Assembly: GCF_021869765.1 (NCBI RefSeq)
Contig: NZ_CP084580.1
Span: 4,650,001 to 4,714,000 of the forward strand
From: Chryseobacterium sp. MEBOG06
GTDB lineage: Bacteria; Bacteroidota; Bacteroidia; Flavobacteriales; Weeksellaceae
Reading direction: 5' to 3'
DNA length: 64,000 nucleotides
Shown here: positions 17,479 through 25,958 of the stretch, one piece after another
Position numbering within the stretch: position 1 is the first letter of the stretch
Layout: every line of letters starts with the position of its first letter
Notes under the pieces: model-generated
What the model was told of the DNA's origin: nothing
The model's database searches: none
Seen by the model: only the letters and a program-made list of their open reading frames with translations
Program-made: the position numbers and the translations under genes

Positions 17479-18180
17479 CTAATTTTTATCTTTAAAAATA
17501 TGAAACTCACTGGTGAGTTCAAGATATTGGTCCGAGTACATTCTCGGACTTTTTTCTATAATAAATTCAGATTCGGTCATTTCTTTTTTCTCTAAAGAAA
17601 ACTCAAGAATCAGTCTTTTTGTTTTTGAATTCTCAATACCTTTAATATTCAGTCTATTGCTCAGAAACAAGTTATTTTCTTCTGCAATTGAAATGAAAAC
17701 ATCTCCAGCTTCAACTGGAATAATAACAGACAGAAGTCCGTTTTCAGATAGAATATGAGCAGCATTGGTGATCAGCTGCCTGAAATTTAATTCAACTGTT
17801 TGACGGGCAATTTTATCTTTCTCAGATCCGGATTCTTCAAAATAAGGAGGGTTTGAAACAATAAGATCAAATTTCTCCTGGGTTTCAAAAGTTTTAAAAT
17901 CCTGATGTTTATTTTTCAATCTTGACCGAAAAGGAGAATTTTCGAAATTGAGCGTTGTAAGTGCGGCAGCCTCTTCATTAATATCTAATCCTAAAAAAGA
18001 AGCCTGATTATTTCTTTGAGCCAGCATTAATGAAATAAGGCCGGTTCCTGTTCCTATTTCCAAAACACAAAACCTGGTCTCAACCTTTGCCAAAGCTCCA
18101 AGAAGAACCCCGTCTGTTCCCACACGGAAGACGTCTTTAGATTGCTGAATTTCAAATTGTTTAAACTTAAAAGGCTTCAC
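17479..18180 (-). CDS. trmN6: tRNA1(Val) adenine-37 N6-methyltransferase
   Basis: A 233-residue SAM-dependent methyltransferase. VLEIGTGTGLISLMLAQR forms the SAM site and SNPPYFEESG the N6-adenine catalytic NPPY motif; FRVGTDGVLLGALA near the start is characteristic of the YfiC/TrmN6 family. It methylates A37 of tRNA-Val1. The start is GTG at 18178-18180, overlapping the TAG stop of the upstream histidine kinase by one base (TAGTG), which indicates coupled translation. Confidence 0.9.
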   Translation of the reverse strand: MKPFKFKQFEIQQSKDVFRVGTDGVLLGALAKVETRFCVLEIGTGTGLISLMLAQRNNQASFLGLDINEEAAALTTLNFENSPFRSRLKNKHQDFKTFETQEKFDLIVSNPPYFEESGSEKDKIARQTVELNFRQLITNAAHILSENGLLSVIIPVEAGDVFISIAEENNLFLSNRLNIKGIENSKTKRLILEFSLEKKEMTESEFIIEKSPRMYSDQYLELTSEFHIFKDKN

Positions 18181-19634
18181 TATAAATTGGTAGGCAGTGT
18201 AATAATGAAAGTCGACCCCTTTCCTACTTCTGATTTCACAGAGATCTCCCCTTTATAATCCTCAATCATTTTTCTTACCATGGATAATCCAAGCCCCATT
18301 CCACTACTTTTGGAGGTAAAATTAGGTTCAAAAATCCTTTCGTACATATTTTCAGGAATTCCGATTCCATTATCCTGAACGGACACGATCACTCTCCTTT
18401 GATGCTGCTCTACATCTACATTGATGATAAGTTTCCTTTCATCACTTTCGGCCTGTTTAGCATTAGTGACAAGGTTTGTTATAATCCTGGATAAATAAAT
18501 TCTATCCATATTGATCATAATATTACTTTTGTTGGCATGCATAAAGATGCTGTCATCATTGAATACACGAAGAATATCTTCCACTTCTGTATTCAGATTG
18601 ATAACTTCATTATTTTTTTCAGGGAGTTTTGCAAATTCTGAAAAAGCCGATGCTACAGTGGCAATCAGGTCTATCTGATCTACCATCGTCTTGCTCATCT
18701 GCTTTACTCTTTCTTTGATATTGGGATCTGCCGGATCAAATTTTCTTTCGAAATTCTGAATAGTAAGCTTCATGGGAGTCAAAGGATTTTTAACCTCATG
18801 AGCAACCTGCTTTGCCATTTCCCTCCAAGCTTCTTCAGAAGCTTTAAAACGCAATCTCTCTTTTTGATCCTGAATTTGCAGAATCATTCTGTTATACGCT
18901 CTAGCCAAAGCATTAAGCTCATCGTTCTTATAGTACCTGATAGGACGCATTTCATTTTCAAACAATGTAATACGTGTAATCATATCAGAGAATTTTGTAA
19001 TGGTTTTCGCAAGACTGTTAGACGTTACCCAGCTGATCCATATACTGAATAGAATAAGGAATATATCAACTAAAAGAATATATTTAACATACTGATGAAG
19101 GACATCAAGATATGCAGATTCGTTATGATATAAAGGAATATAAACAACACCTATCGGCTCCAGCTCATTATTTTTCAAAAGAAGATAGGAAGAAGTAAGC
19201 TTGGCATCTTTGGCGGCATCATATCTTGTCAGATCCACTCTTGCATCTGTGGATAAAATCTTGTTAATAATATCTATGGGAAGGGTTTTCTGCTCTATCA
19301 GACTTTCATCTTTATTTGAAAGCAAATAATTTCCTTTGAGATCATAAATAACAATATCGTGCTGGTTGATATCTGCTATTTCAAAGATCTTATTCCCCAG
19401 AACCTTCGGAAGGTCTTTTGTTTCTACCAATGTACGGCTTACTGCATAATCCAGATACCTCATTACAGCATTGGTTTTCTCCTGCATATCAATATTACTC
19501 TGCTGCAGGGAATTGTTCCTTAGAACAAAATAAGGAACCAGTGAAGTTGCCACAACGCTTAAAAAACATACCAGTAAGAAACCGAAAAAAACACGGTTTC
19601 TTAAGCTATATCCTTTATATTTATTAATCGACAT
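18180..19634 (-). CDS. Membrane sensor histidine kinase (orphan, NtrY-like architecture)
   Basis: A 484-residue two-component sensor kinase. Two membrane helices (about 14-36 and 184-204) bracket an extracytoplasmic sensor of about 145 residues; a HAMP domain follows (205-258), then HisKA with phospho-acceptor His279 in VAHEVKNPLTPMKL, and an HATPase domain with the N box (NLVTNAKQA), G1 (DNGIGIPE) and G2 (GMGLGLSM). No response regulator is adjacent. It lies in one operon with ribE (one base between, TAAgATG) and trmN6 (1-base overlap). Signal and partner unknown. Confidence 0.92.
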   Translation of the reverse strand: MSINKYKGYSLRNRVFFGFLLVCFLSVVATSLVPYFVLRNNSLQQSNIDMQEKTNAVMRYLDYAVSRTLVETKDLPKVLGNKIFEIADINQHDIVIYDLKGNYLLSNKDESLIEQKTLPIDIINKILSTDARVDLTRYDAAKDAKLTSSYLLLKNNELEPIGVVYIPLYHNESAYLDVLHQYVKYILLVDIFLILFSIWISWVTSNSLAKTITKFSDMITRITLFENEMRPIRYYKNDELNALARAYNRMILQIQDQKERLRFKASEEAWREMAKQVAHEVKNPLTPMKLTIQNFERKFDPADPNIKERVKQMSKTMVDQIDLIATVASAFSEFAKLPEKNNEVINLNTEVEDILRVFNDDSIFMHANKSNIMINMDRIYLSRIITNLVTNAKQAESDERKLIINVDVEQHQRRVIVSVQDNGIGIPENMYERIFEPNFTSKSSGMGLGLSMVRKMIEDYKGEISVKSEVGKGSTFIITLPTNL

Positions 19635-19635
19635 C

Positions 19636-20220
19636 TTACCTTTTAATTAACCTAGCAATATACTTACCAATGATGTCAAATTCCAGATTTACTTTATCAC
19701 CAATTTTCAGATGCTGCATATTTGTAAATTCCCATGTGTAAGGAATAATAGCTACAGAGAACTGTGCGTCTTCACTTTTTGCAACGGTAAGACTGATTCC
19801 GTTAACAGTAATTGAGCCCTGAGGAACCGTCACAAAGTTTCCGTCTTCTTCATATTTCATGGTAATAAAGTAGCTTCCGTCTTTATTTTCAATCCCTACA
19901 ACCTCACCGGTTTTGTCAACGTGCCCCTGAACGATATGGCCGTCTAATCTTCCGTCCATCTTCATGCATCGCTCCAGATTCACAACAGTTCCTAATTCCC
20001 ATTTTCCAAGATTCGTCTTTTCTAATGTTTCATTGATGGCTGTTACTACATATTGGCTATCTTTAATCTCAACCACAGTAAGGCAGCAACCGTTGTGTGC
20101 CAGACTTTGATCAATTTTAAGCTCGCTTGTAAAAGGGCATGTCAGGGTGAAATCTATGTTACTTCCTTTTTCTTCAATCTTTTCAATAACACCAACTGCT
20201 TCAATAATTCCTGTGAACAT
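19636..20220 (-). CDS. ribE: Riboflavin synthase, alpha subunit
   Basis: A 194-residue enzyme that dismutates two 6,7-dimethyl-8-ribityllumazine molecules into riboflavin and a pyrimidine. It contains two tandem lumazine-binding barrels, each opening with a recognisable block: MFTGIIEAVGVIEKIEEKG with LAHNGCCLTVVE, and GHIVQGHVDKTGEV with GSITVNGISLTV. Length is normal. It is the first gene of the ribE-kinase-trmN6 operon and lacks an upstream riboswitch, because the divergent pdxA starts only 48 bases away. Confidence 0.96.
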   Translation of the reverse strand: MFTGIIEAVGVIEKIEEKGSNIDFTLTCPFTSELKIDQSLAHNGCCLTVVEIKDSQYVVTAINETLEKTNLGKWELGTVVNLERCMKMDGRLDGHIVQGHVDKTGEVVGIENKDGSYFITMKYEEDGNFVTVPQGSITVNGISLTVAKSEDAQFSVAIIPYTWEFTNMQHLKIGDKVNLEFDIIGKYIARLIKR

Positions 20221-20232
20221 ATTATTTTTTGC

Positions 20233-20262
20233 TAAATTTGTAAATTATAATCTTCAAAGATA
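20233..20262. promoter_or_regulatory. Opposed -7 elements in the ribE/pdxA intergenic gap
   Basis: TAAATTTG on the plus strand (20233-20240, for pdxA) and TATCTTTG on the minus strand (20262-20255, for ribE) point towards each other, so both start sites would fall near 20247-20248. Neither has a TTG at ideal spacing. Simultaneous use would be mutually hindering. Confidence 0.5.
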
Positions 20263-20268
20263 ATCAAA

Positions 20269-21360
20269 ATGAGCCCAAAAAACCATAAAGTACGAGTAGG
20301 AATTTCAATCGGTGATTTCAATGGCATCGGTCCGGAGATCATTATGAAGTCGCTGAAAGACAAAACCATTACAGATTTTTTCACTCCTGTAATTTTTGGG
20401 TCGGGAAAATTATTCACTTATCAGAAAAATATTTTTAAGCTGAATCTTAATTTCAACTACGTTAATGAAGCTTCACAGGCCCAGGCAGGAAAACTTAATA
20501 TGGTAAACCTTACCAAAGAAAATGTGAATGTAGAATTGGGAGTTCCCACTGAAGAATCTACCAGAATGGCTATTGATTCTTTGGAAGCAGCAACTGAAGC
20601 TTTAATAAAAGGTGACATTGATGTTCTGGTAACAGCTCCTATCAATAAGGATGAAATGGTAAAAATGGGCTTTAAACATGCCGGGCACACCGGCTATTTT
20701 GAAGAGAAATTCAATAAAAAAGGATTAATGTTCCTGGTTACTGAAGATCTTAAAGTAGCTGTATCTACTCACCATATTCCTATTGCGCAGATTGCAGAGA
20801 ATATTTCTAAAGAAAAAATAAAGAAACAGATCAGAGTATTAAACCAGACCCTGATTGAGGATTTCTGTATCCAGAAGCCTAAAATTGCCGTATTAGGATT
20901 AAATCCTCATGCCGGAGATGGCGGCGTGATTGGCACAGAAGAAATTGAAATCATTGCTCCAGCTATTAAAGAACTTTCTGATAATGGAATACTGACATTC
21001 GGGCCTTTCCCGGCAGACAGCTTCTTCCAACCCAATAAATATAAAAATTTTGATGCGGTTTTAGCCATGTATCATGATCAGGGGCTTGCTCCCTTTAAGA
21101 CACTAGCTTATGAAGAAGGAGTGAATTATACAGCAGGGCTTCCTTTTATCAGGACTTCTCCGGACCATGGAGTGGCCTATGATATTGCAGGAAAGAACGT
21201 TGCCGATGAGCAGAGTTTTACAGAAGCTATTTTTACTGCGATTAAAATTTTCAAGAACAGATGTGAATACGGTGAACTGATGGAAAATCGTCTACAGCCT
21301 AGAAAAATGGTTGTTGACAATGGAATAGACGAGGATCTTCCTGAGGAAACTGAAGGATAA
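20269..21360 (+). CDS. pdxA: 4-hydroxythreonine-4-phosphate dehydrogenase
   Basis: A 363-residue enzyme of pyridoxal 5'-phosphate synthesis (DXP-dependent route), oxidising 4-phosphohydroxy-L-threonine. Diagnostic blocks are GISIGDFNGIGPEIIMK, VTAPINKDEM, the metal-binding HAGHTGYFEE, LNPHAGDGGVIGTEE, AMYHDQGLAPFKTL and RTSPDHGVAYDIAGK. It is somewhat longer than the enterobacterial enzyme because of a C-terminal tail ending in an acidic DEDLPEETEG. Divergent from ribE. Confidence 0.96.
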   Translation: MSPKNHKVRVGISIGDFNGIGPEIIMKSLKDKTITDFFTPVIFGSGKLFTYQKNIFKLNLNFNYVNEASQAQAGKLNMVNLTKENVNVELGVPTEESTRMAIDSLEAATEALIKGDIDVLVTAPINKDEMVKMGFKHAGHTGYFEEKFNKKGLMFLVTEDLKVAVSTHHIPIAQIAENISKEKIKKQIRVLNQTLIEDFCIQKPKIAVLGLNPHAGDGGVIGTEEIEIIAPAIKELSDNGILTFGPFPADSFFQPNKYKNFDAVLAMYHDQGLAPFKTLAYEEGVNYTAGLPFIRTSPDHGVAYDIAGKNVADEQSFTEAIFTAIKIFKNRCEYGELMENRLQPRKMVVDNGIDEDLPEETEG

Positions 21361-21402
21361 ATCATTAAAACAAATTTTAAATTAATTTGTTTTGAATTTT
21401 AT

Positions 21403-21432
21403 TTGTTATTATAAAAAAAATGCATATTTTTG
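21403..21432 (+). promoter_or_regulatory. Promoter of yceD-rpmF (TTG-N19-TATTTTTG)
   Basis: TTG at 21403-21405 and TATTTTTG at 21425-21432 with a 19-base spacer. The ATG at 21445 lies only 12 bases after the -7 element, so the transcript would have an extremely short 5' leader. This placement also excludes the TTG at 21430 as the translation start. Confidence 0.75.
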
Positions 21433-21444
21433 CACACTCATTTT

Positions 21445-21975
21445 ATGGACAAGTTAAGAAACTATGACGTAAGCTTTTCCGGACTTAAAAACGGAAGCCA
21501 CGAGTTCAAGTTTGAGATCGATAAAACGTTCTTTCAATTATTTGACACTGAACAGGAATTTACAACTCCTAGAATAGAAGTAATTGCTTTATTAGATAAG
21601 CACACTACTTTTTTAGAGTTTGTGATTAAGATAAAAGGTTTAGTAGAGTTGGTTTGTGATATCACAAATGAAGATTTCGACTATCCTATCGAGAATGAAA
21701 TCAAAATTCTGGTGAATTTCGGAGAAGAATATGATGACAGCAATGAAGATGTCATTACCATTCCTACCGGCGAGCATGCTTTCAATGTAGCACATTTGAT
21801 TTATGAAAATGTAATGCTTTCCATCCCCATGAAAAAGATTTCACCGAATATAAATGATGAAGATCTGGAGATTCTTGATCAGTTCGGTCCGAAAGACGTT
21901 GAAGAAGCTGAAGAGGAGGAACATGAAAATGATCCGAGATGGGACGCTTTAAGAAAATTAAGAGACAATAATTAA
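21445..21975 (+). CDS. yceD: DUF177/YceD family protein
   Basis: A 176-residue acidic protein of the DUF177 (YceD) family, found beside the L32 gene in most bacteria and linked to large ribosomal RNA metabolism, though its exact role is unsettled. The family pattern here is a beta-rich N-terminal half, the segment LVELVCDITNEDFDYPIENE where the classic family has its C-x-R-C block (only one Cys kept), and the conserved FNVAHLIYENVMLSIPMK. The C-terminus is strongly acidic (EEAEEEEHEND). Start at ATG 21445 as required by the promoter position. Confidence 0.88.
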   Translation: MDKLRNYDVSFSGLKNGSHEFKFEIDKTFFQLFDTEQEFTTPRIEVIALLDKHTTFLEFVIKIKGLVELVCDITNEDFDYPIENEIKILVNFGEEYDDSNEDVITIPTGEHAFNVAHLIYENVMLSIPMKKISPNINDEDLEILDQFGPKDVEEAEEEEHENDPRWDALRKLRDNN

Positions 21976-22042
21976 ATAGAATAATTTAAATATGATGAGA
22001 TGATGAATCTCATCGCTCATCAATTAAAAAAGTTATTAGAAA

Positions 22043-22246
22043 ATGGCACATCCAAAGAGAAGACAGTCGTCTACAAGAAGAGATAAGAGAAGAACTCACT
22101 ACAAAGCTGTAGTTCCTCAATTAGCTAAAGATGCAACAACAGGAGAGCTTCACCTATACCACAGAGCTCACTGGCATGAAGGAAAACTTTACTACAGAGG
22201 TAAAGTAGTATTGGAAAAAGAAGTAGCTACTACTGAAGAAAACTAA
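22043..22246 (+). CDS. rpmF: 50S ribosomal protein L32
   Basis: A 67-residue basic protein opening with MAHPKRRQSSTRRDKRRTHY, the L32 signature. It lacks the two CxxC zinc-ribbon pairs seen in some L32 forms: the region has LHLYHRAHWHEGKLYYRGK instead, the zinc-free version usual for this phylum. It follows yceD by 67 bases and is ended by a strong terminator. Confidence 0.97.
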   Translation: MAHPKRRQSSTRRDKRRTHYKAVVPQLAKDATTGELHLYHRAHWHEGKLYYRGKVVLEKEVATTEEN

Positions 22247-22282
22247 GAGTCGCTTTTCACTGAAAAAGCCTCATTTTAATAC

Positions 22283-22320
22283 AAAAACCGCCCAATTTTG
22301 ATAAAATTTGGCGGTTTTTT
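22283..22320 (+). terminator. Terminator of yceD-rpmF
   Basis: A long stem AAAAACCGCC-AATTTT / AAAATT-GGCGGTTTTTT with one unpaired base per arm, followed by a T run, 36 bases after the rpmF stop. It separates rpmF from accB. Confidence 0.92.
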
Positions 22321-22321
22321 G

Positions 22322-22350
22322 TTGTTTTTTACGTTTTTTTGGTATCTTTG
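22322..22350 (+). promoter_or_regulatory. Promoter of accB-accC (TTG-N18-TATCTTTG)
   Basis: TTG at 22322-22324 and TATCTTTG at 22343-22350 with an 18-base spacer, placed directly after the rpmF terminator and 23 bases before the accB ATG. Confidence 0.75.
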
Positions 22351-22373
22351 ACCCAAAATCAAATATCAAATTT

Positions 22374-22856
22374 ATGGACATTAAAGACATACAAAATCTT
22401 ATTAAGTTTGTATCTAAAGCTGAAGTTTCTGAAGTAAAGTACAAGACTAAAGATTTCGAAATCACTATTAAAACTCCATTAGCTGGAAGCGATGCTGTAT
22501 ATGCACAACCTGCAGTATACCATACAGCTCCTCAAGCGGTAGCTGCTCCTGCACCTGCTGCAGCTCCAGTTGCTCCTGCTGCTGAGAAAGCTGAAGCCGC
22601 TTCTGATGACAGCAAATATGTAACTATCAAATCTCCAATGATCGGAACATTCTATAGAAAACCATCTCCGGACAAAGATGTATTTGCAAATGTAGGTGAT
22701 GATGTTTCTGTAGGTAAAGTTGTTTGTGTAATTGAAGCAATGAAATTATTCAACCAGATTGAATCTGAGATCAGCGGAAAAATCGTTAAGATCCTAGTGG
22801 ATGATGCTACTCCTGTAGAATACGACCAACCATTATTCTTAGTAGATCCATCTTAA
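22374..22856 (+). CDS. accB: Acetyl-CoA carboxylase biotin carboxyl carrier protein
   Basis: A 160-residue carrier that holds biotin for acetyl-CoA carboxylase, the first committed step of fatty acid synthesis. An N-terminal domain (MDIKDIQNLIKFVSKAEVSE) is joined by an Ala/Pro-rich flexible linker (residues 48-75) to the biotinyl domain, where Lys124 in EAMKLFN is the biotinylation site. Start at ATG 22374 is preferred because an upstream TTG lies before the promoter. accC follows. Confidence 0.96.
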   Translation: MDIKDIQNLIKFVSKAEVSEVKYKTKDFEITIKTPLAGSDAVYAQPAVYHTAPQAVAAPAPAAAPVAPAAEKAEAASDDSKYVTIKSPMIGTFYRKPSPDKDVFANVGDDVSVGKVVCVIEAMKLFNQIESEISGKIVKILVDDATPVEYDQPLFLVDPS

Positions 22857-22858
22857 TT

Positions 22859-22894
22859 TAGATGTTAGATGTTAGACGTTAGGTGTTAGATTAA
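22859..22894 (+). repeat. Short tandem repeat of TTAGATG-like units between accB and accC
   Basis: Four to five imperfect copies of an 8-9 base unit (GATGTTA, GATGTTA, GACGTTA, GGTGTTA) follow the accB stop codon, and a second pair of near-identical 12-base units (ATTTTCAAATTATCTA-like) lies at about 22919-22946. Such low-complexity units are frequent in flavobacterial intergenic DNA. No function is evident. Confidence 0.6.
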
Positions 22895-22954
22895 ATTCTA
22901 CATTGAAATAACATTATCTGATTTTCAAATTATCTAATTTTCAAATTGAAGAAG

Positions 22955-24310
22955 ATGTTCAAAAAAATATTAATAGCCAATCGTGGCGAAATTGCAATGC
23001 GTATTTTACGTACTTGTAAAGAAATGGGGATCAAAACCGTTGCAGTATACTCTACTGCTGATAAAGACAGTCTTCACGTAAGATTTGCGGATGAAGCAGT
23101 TTGTATTGGCCCTGCTATGAGCAAAGACTCATACCTTAAAATACCTAACATTATTGCCGCTGCAGAAATTACCAATGCTGATGCAATTCACCCAGGTTAT
23201 GGATTCTTATCTGAAAATGCTAACTTCTCAAGAATCTGCCAGAAGAACGGTATCAAATTTATTGGTGCTTCTCCTGAACAGATTGAGAAAATGGGAGACA
23301 AAGCGAACGCTAAGGCTACCATGAAAGCAGCAGGTGTACCTTGTGTACCAGGTTCTGACGGTTTGATTGAATCTTACGAGCATGCTGTAAAGGTTGCTGA
23401 AGAAACAGGATACCCGGTAATGATCAAAGCGACTGCAGGTGGTGGAGGTAAAGGGATGAGAGCTGTTTGGAAAGCGGAAGACCTTAAAGAGCACTGGGAA
23501 TCTGCAATTCAGGAAGCGGTAGCTGCCTTCGGAAACGGAGGTATGTATATGGAAAAACTGATTGAAGAGCCTAGACACATCGAAATTCAGGTTGCCGGAG
23601 ACCAATATGGTAAAGCTTGCCACCTTTCTGAAAGAGACTGTTCTGTACAGAGAAGAAATCAGAAATTAACTGAAGAAACTCCTTCTCCTTTCATGACAGA
23701 TGAACTTCGTGAAAAAATGGGTGATGCTGCTGTAAAAGCTGCTGAATTCATTGGATATGAAGGTGTGGGAACTATCGAATTCCTTGTAGACAAACACAGA
23801 AATTTCTATTTCATGGAAATGAATACAAGAATCCAGGTAGAACACCCTATCACTGAACAGGTAATTGATTATGACCTGATCAGAGAACAAATTCTTCTTG
23901 CTGCGGGAACTCCTATTTCAGGAATCAACTATTACCCGAAACTGCACTCTATTGAATGTAGAATCAATGCGGAAGATCCTTATGCAGACTTCAGACCGTC
24001 TCCAGGGAAAATCACAGGATTAAATATCCCGGGCGGACACGGAATAAGAGTAGATACTCACGTGTATTCAGGATATACAATCCCTTCCAACTATGACTCT
24101 ATGATTGCTAAGATCATCACTACGGCACAAACCCGTGAGGAAGCTATTGCAAAAATGAGACGTGCCCTTGAGGAATTCTATATTGAAGGAGTAAAAACTA
24201 CTATTCCTTTCCACAGACAGCTGATGGATAATGAAGATTATCTTGCAGGAAACTATACTACAAAATTCATGGAAGATTTTGTAATGGATAAAAAATATGA
24301 TAATCATTAA
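22955..24310 (+). CDS. accC: Acetyl-CoA carboxylase biotin carboxylase subunit
   Basis: A 451-residue ATP-grasp enzyme that carboxylates the biotin on AccB. MFKKILIANRGEIAMRILRT opens the biotin carboxylase N-terminal domain; HPGYGFLSENANF, the glycine-rich ATP loop KATAGGGGKGMRAV, the CO2-site block HLSERDCSVQRRNQK and EMNTRIQVEHPITE are all in order. Length is typical. Start at ATG 22955 gives the standard N-terminus; a TTG three codons earlier is less likely. Confidence 0.97.
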   Translation: MFKKILIANRGEIAMRILRTCKEMGIKTVAVYSTADKDSLHVRFADEAVCIGPAMSKDSYLKIPNIIAAAEITNADAIHPGYGFLSENANFSRICQKNGIKFIGASPEQIEKMGDKANAKATMKAAGVPCVPGSDGLIESYEHAVKVAEETGYPVMIKATAGGGGKGMRAVWKAEDLKEHWESAIQEAVAAFGNGGMYMEKLIEEPRHIEIQVAGDQYGKACHLSERDCSVQRRNQKLTEETPSPFMTDELREKMGDAAVKAAEFIGYEGVGTIEFLVDKHRNFYFMEMNTRIQVEHPITEQVIDYDLIREQILLAAGTPISGINYYPKLHSIECRINAEDPYADFRPSPGKITGLNIPGGHGIRVDTHVYSGYTIPSNYDSMIAKIITTAQTREEAIAKMRRALEEFYIEGVKTTIPFHRQLMDNEDYLAGNYTTKFMEDFVMDKKYDNH

Positions 24311-24330
24311 GATTACATCATCCAGATAAC

Positions 24331-24359
24331 AACAGGCGGTTCATTGAACCGCCTGTTTG
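24331..24359 (+). terminator. Terminator of accB-accC
   Basis: A perfect 12-bp stem AACAGGCGGTTC / GAACCGCCTGTT with a 3-base loop, 20 bases after the accC stop. The T tract is short. Confidence 0.85.
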
Positions 24360-24419
24360 CTTTATAAATCATAAAATTATTCATTATCTTCACTTAGACA
24401 GCCCATTTTCATCTTCAAA

Positions 24420-24632
24420 ATGAAGAAAACACTATATAAGATATTCATTTTCTGCACTTTATTTGTACCTGGCTGAGAAAGACAGACCCTGATTAATATT
24501 GTAGGTGAAATTTCTGTTATAAAAATCATAAGTGAATAATCTTATTCAAAATTTAAAAGAGATATATCTGATATAAAAGCCAAAATACCATTATATGAAA
24601 CCTCAACTTTTGATGCTCTAAAATTTAAATAA
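24420..24632 (+). pseudogene. Decayed small secreted-protein gene with two in-frame stops
   Basis: From ATG 24420 to TAA 24630-24632 a single reading frame of 70 codons is broken by TGA after residue 18 and by TAA after residue 39 (counting the first stop). The first 18 residues (MKKTLYKIFIFCTLFVPG) are a clear signal peptide, and the last segment (SKFKRDISDIKAKIPLYETS) looks like normal protein. The first stop could be a mutated Trp codon (TGG to TGA). A chance arrangement cannot be excluded. No family recognised. The rest of the 24633-24874 gap shows no gene. Confidence 0.5.
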
Positions 24633-24874
24633 TCCTTATAATAAAAATAAAACTCTCTGCTTTCTCCTGAAACAAAGATGAAAAGGGAATCTATTTACAT
24701 TCTTTTGTTTTTTCTTTTTGAAACAATGAAAGTAAATTATAAACCATTTTCAATAATATAATGTAAATGATTTAAAAGCACTTGATTCTCGCCCATAATA
24801 TTGTAAATTCGTTGGTATAGAAAGAGAAAAATGGAATGTGAGTAAACGAATCAAACTCTGCTTTTAAAAACAAT

Positions 24875-25768
24875 ATGATAAAAAGAAACCGTATTAAAAA
24901 AACTATTGTATTATTAATGATGACCCCAATTTTAGGCTGCAACAAAACAGTAAAAACAGAATCCATGCATACCCTCAGTGCAGGAGCTAATCTTAATATC
25001 CCGTCTATCCCTAATCTCAGAGATTTAGGTGGCTACGATACAGCAGACGGCAAAAAAATAAAAACTGGCCTGTTATACCGTTCCAACCAGCTGAATCCGA
25101 TTTCAACAGAAGATGAATCGAAAATAGATGCCCTGCATTTAAAAACCGTTTACGATTTAAGGACGGCTGCAGAAAGATCAGAATCTCCGGATCAAATTCC
25201 CGGAAGTGTAAAAGAAGTCTGGCTGGATGTTCTGGCAGATGCCAGTACTGTAGGTGCTGCCACATTAGGAAAAACATTACAAAATCCTGTAGAAGTTAAT
25301 AAGGCTCTGGGTAACGGCAAGGCCGTTGAGTTATTTAAACAGATTTATTTGGACCTTATAGTGCTGCCAAGTGCTAAAAAAGCCTATCATGATTTTTTCC
25401 TTTCCCTAGCCAATGGAAAAAATCTACCTGCTCTTTTTCACTGCACGGCTGGAAAAGACAGAACAGGTTGGGCTGCAGCCTCTCTTTTGAGCCTCCTAGG
25501 AACTCCCAAAGATCAGATTTACAGCAATTATTTAGATTCAAATACCTACTTAGTTCCTGCATACAAGAAAGAAATCGAAGATTTTGTATCCGCTGGCGGA
25601 GAAGAAAATATTATCCTTGATGTTTTGGGCGTGAAAAAAGAATACCTTGATGCTGCTTTTACAGCTGTTCAGAACAATTATGGTTCAATAGAAAATTATT
25701 TTGAAAAAGGGCTGAATATTGACAGGGCTACTCAGGAGAAAATTAAAAAGAATCTTCTTTCCCAATAA
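24875..25768 (+). CDS. Tyrosine-protein phosphatase family lipoprotein
   Basis: A 297-residue phosphatase of the Y_phosphatase3 type. The signal peptide ends in a lipobox with Cys22 (PILGC). NIPSIPNLRDLGGYDTADGK is the family's N-terminal block and HCTAGKDRTGWAA gives the P-loop with nucleophile Cys190 and Arg196; the HCxxGKDRTG form is shared by bacterial Tyr/Ser and lipid phosphatases. As a lipoprotein it acts outside the cytoplasm. The substrate is unknown. It is monocistronic with no clear terminator downstream. Confidence 0.9.
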   Translation: MIKRNRIKKTIVLLMMTPILGCNKTVKTESMHTLSAGANLNIPSIPNLRDLGGYDTADGKKIKTGLLYRSNQLNPISTEDESKIDALHLKTVYDLRTAAERSESPDQIPGSVKEVWLDVLADASTVGAATLGKTLQNPVEVNKALGNGKAVELFKQIYLDLIVLPSAKKAYHDFFLSLANGKNLPALFHCTAGKDRTGWAAASLLSLLGTPKDQIYSNYLDSNTYLVPAYKKEIEDFVSAGGEENIILDVLGVKKEYLDAAFTAVQNNYGSIENYFEKGLNIDRATQEKIKKNLLSQ

Positions 25769-25958
25769 AATTTATAATTAAAAACAAAAAATTAAGTTGT
25801 AAAGATATAAAACCTACATCCCTGAGATGCTCAAGGAATATTTTCTACAACGGTATAGCACAACCTTAAAATACACTTTAATGACACCCGTCTACTGCAT
25901 TACGTTTTTGTTCAGGCATCTAATTAATATTGCGTAAATTTGTAAAAAACCAAAGTAT

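Noticed and set aside
19636..20268. FMN riboswitch ahead of ribE
   Set aside because: The gap to pdxA is 48 bases and contains both promoters, leaving no space for the aptamer.
22859..22946. Tandem GATGTTA units considered as a CRISPR or phase-variable repeat
   Set aside because: Units are 8-9 bases without spacers and lie outside promoters and coding sequence, so neither interpretation holds.
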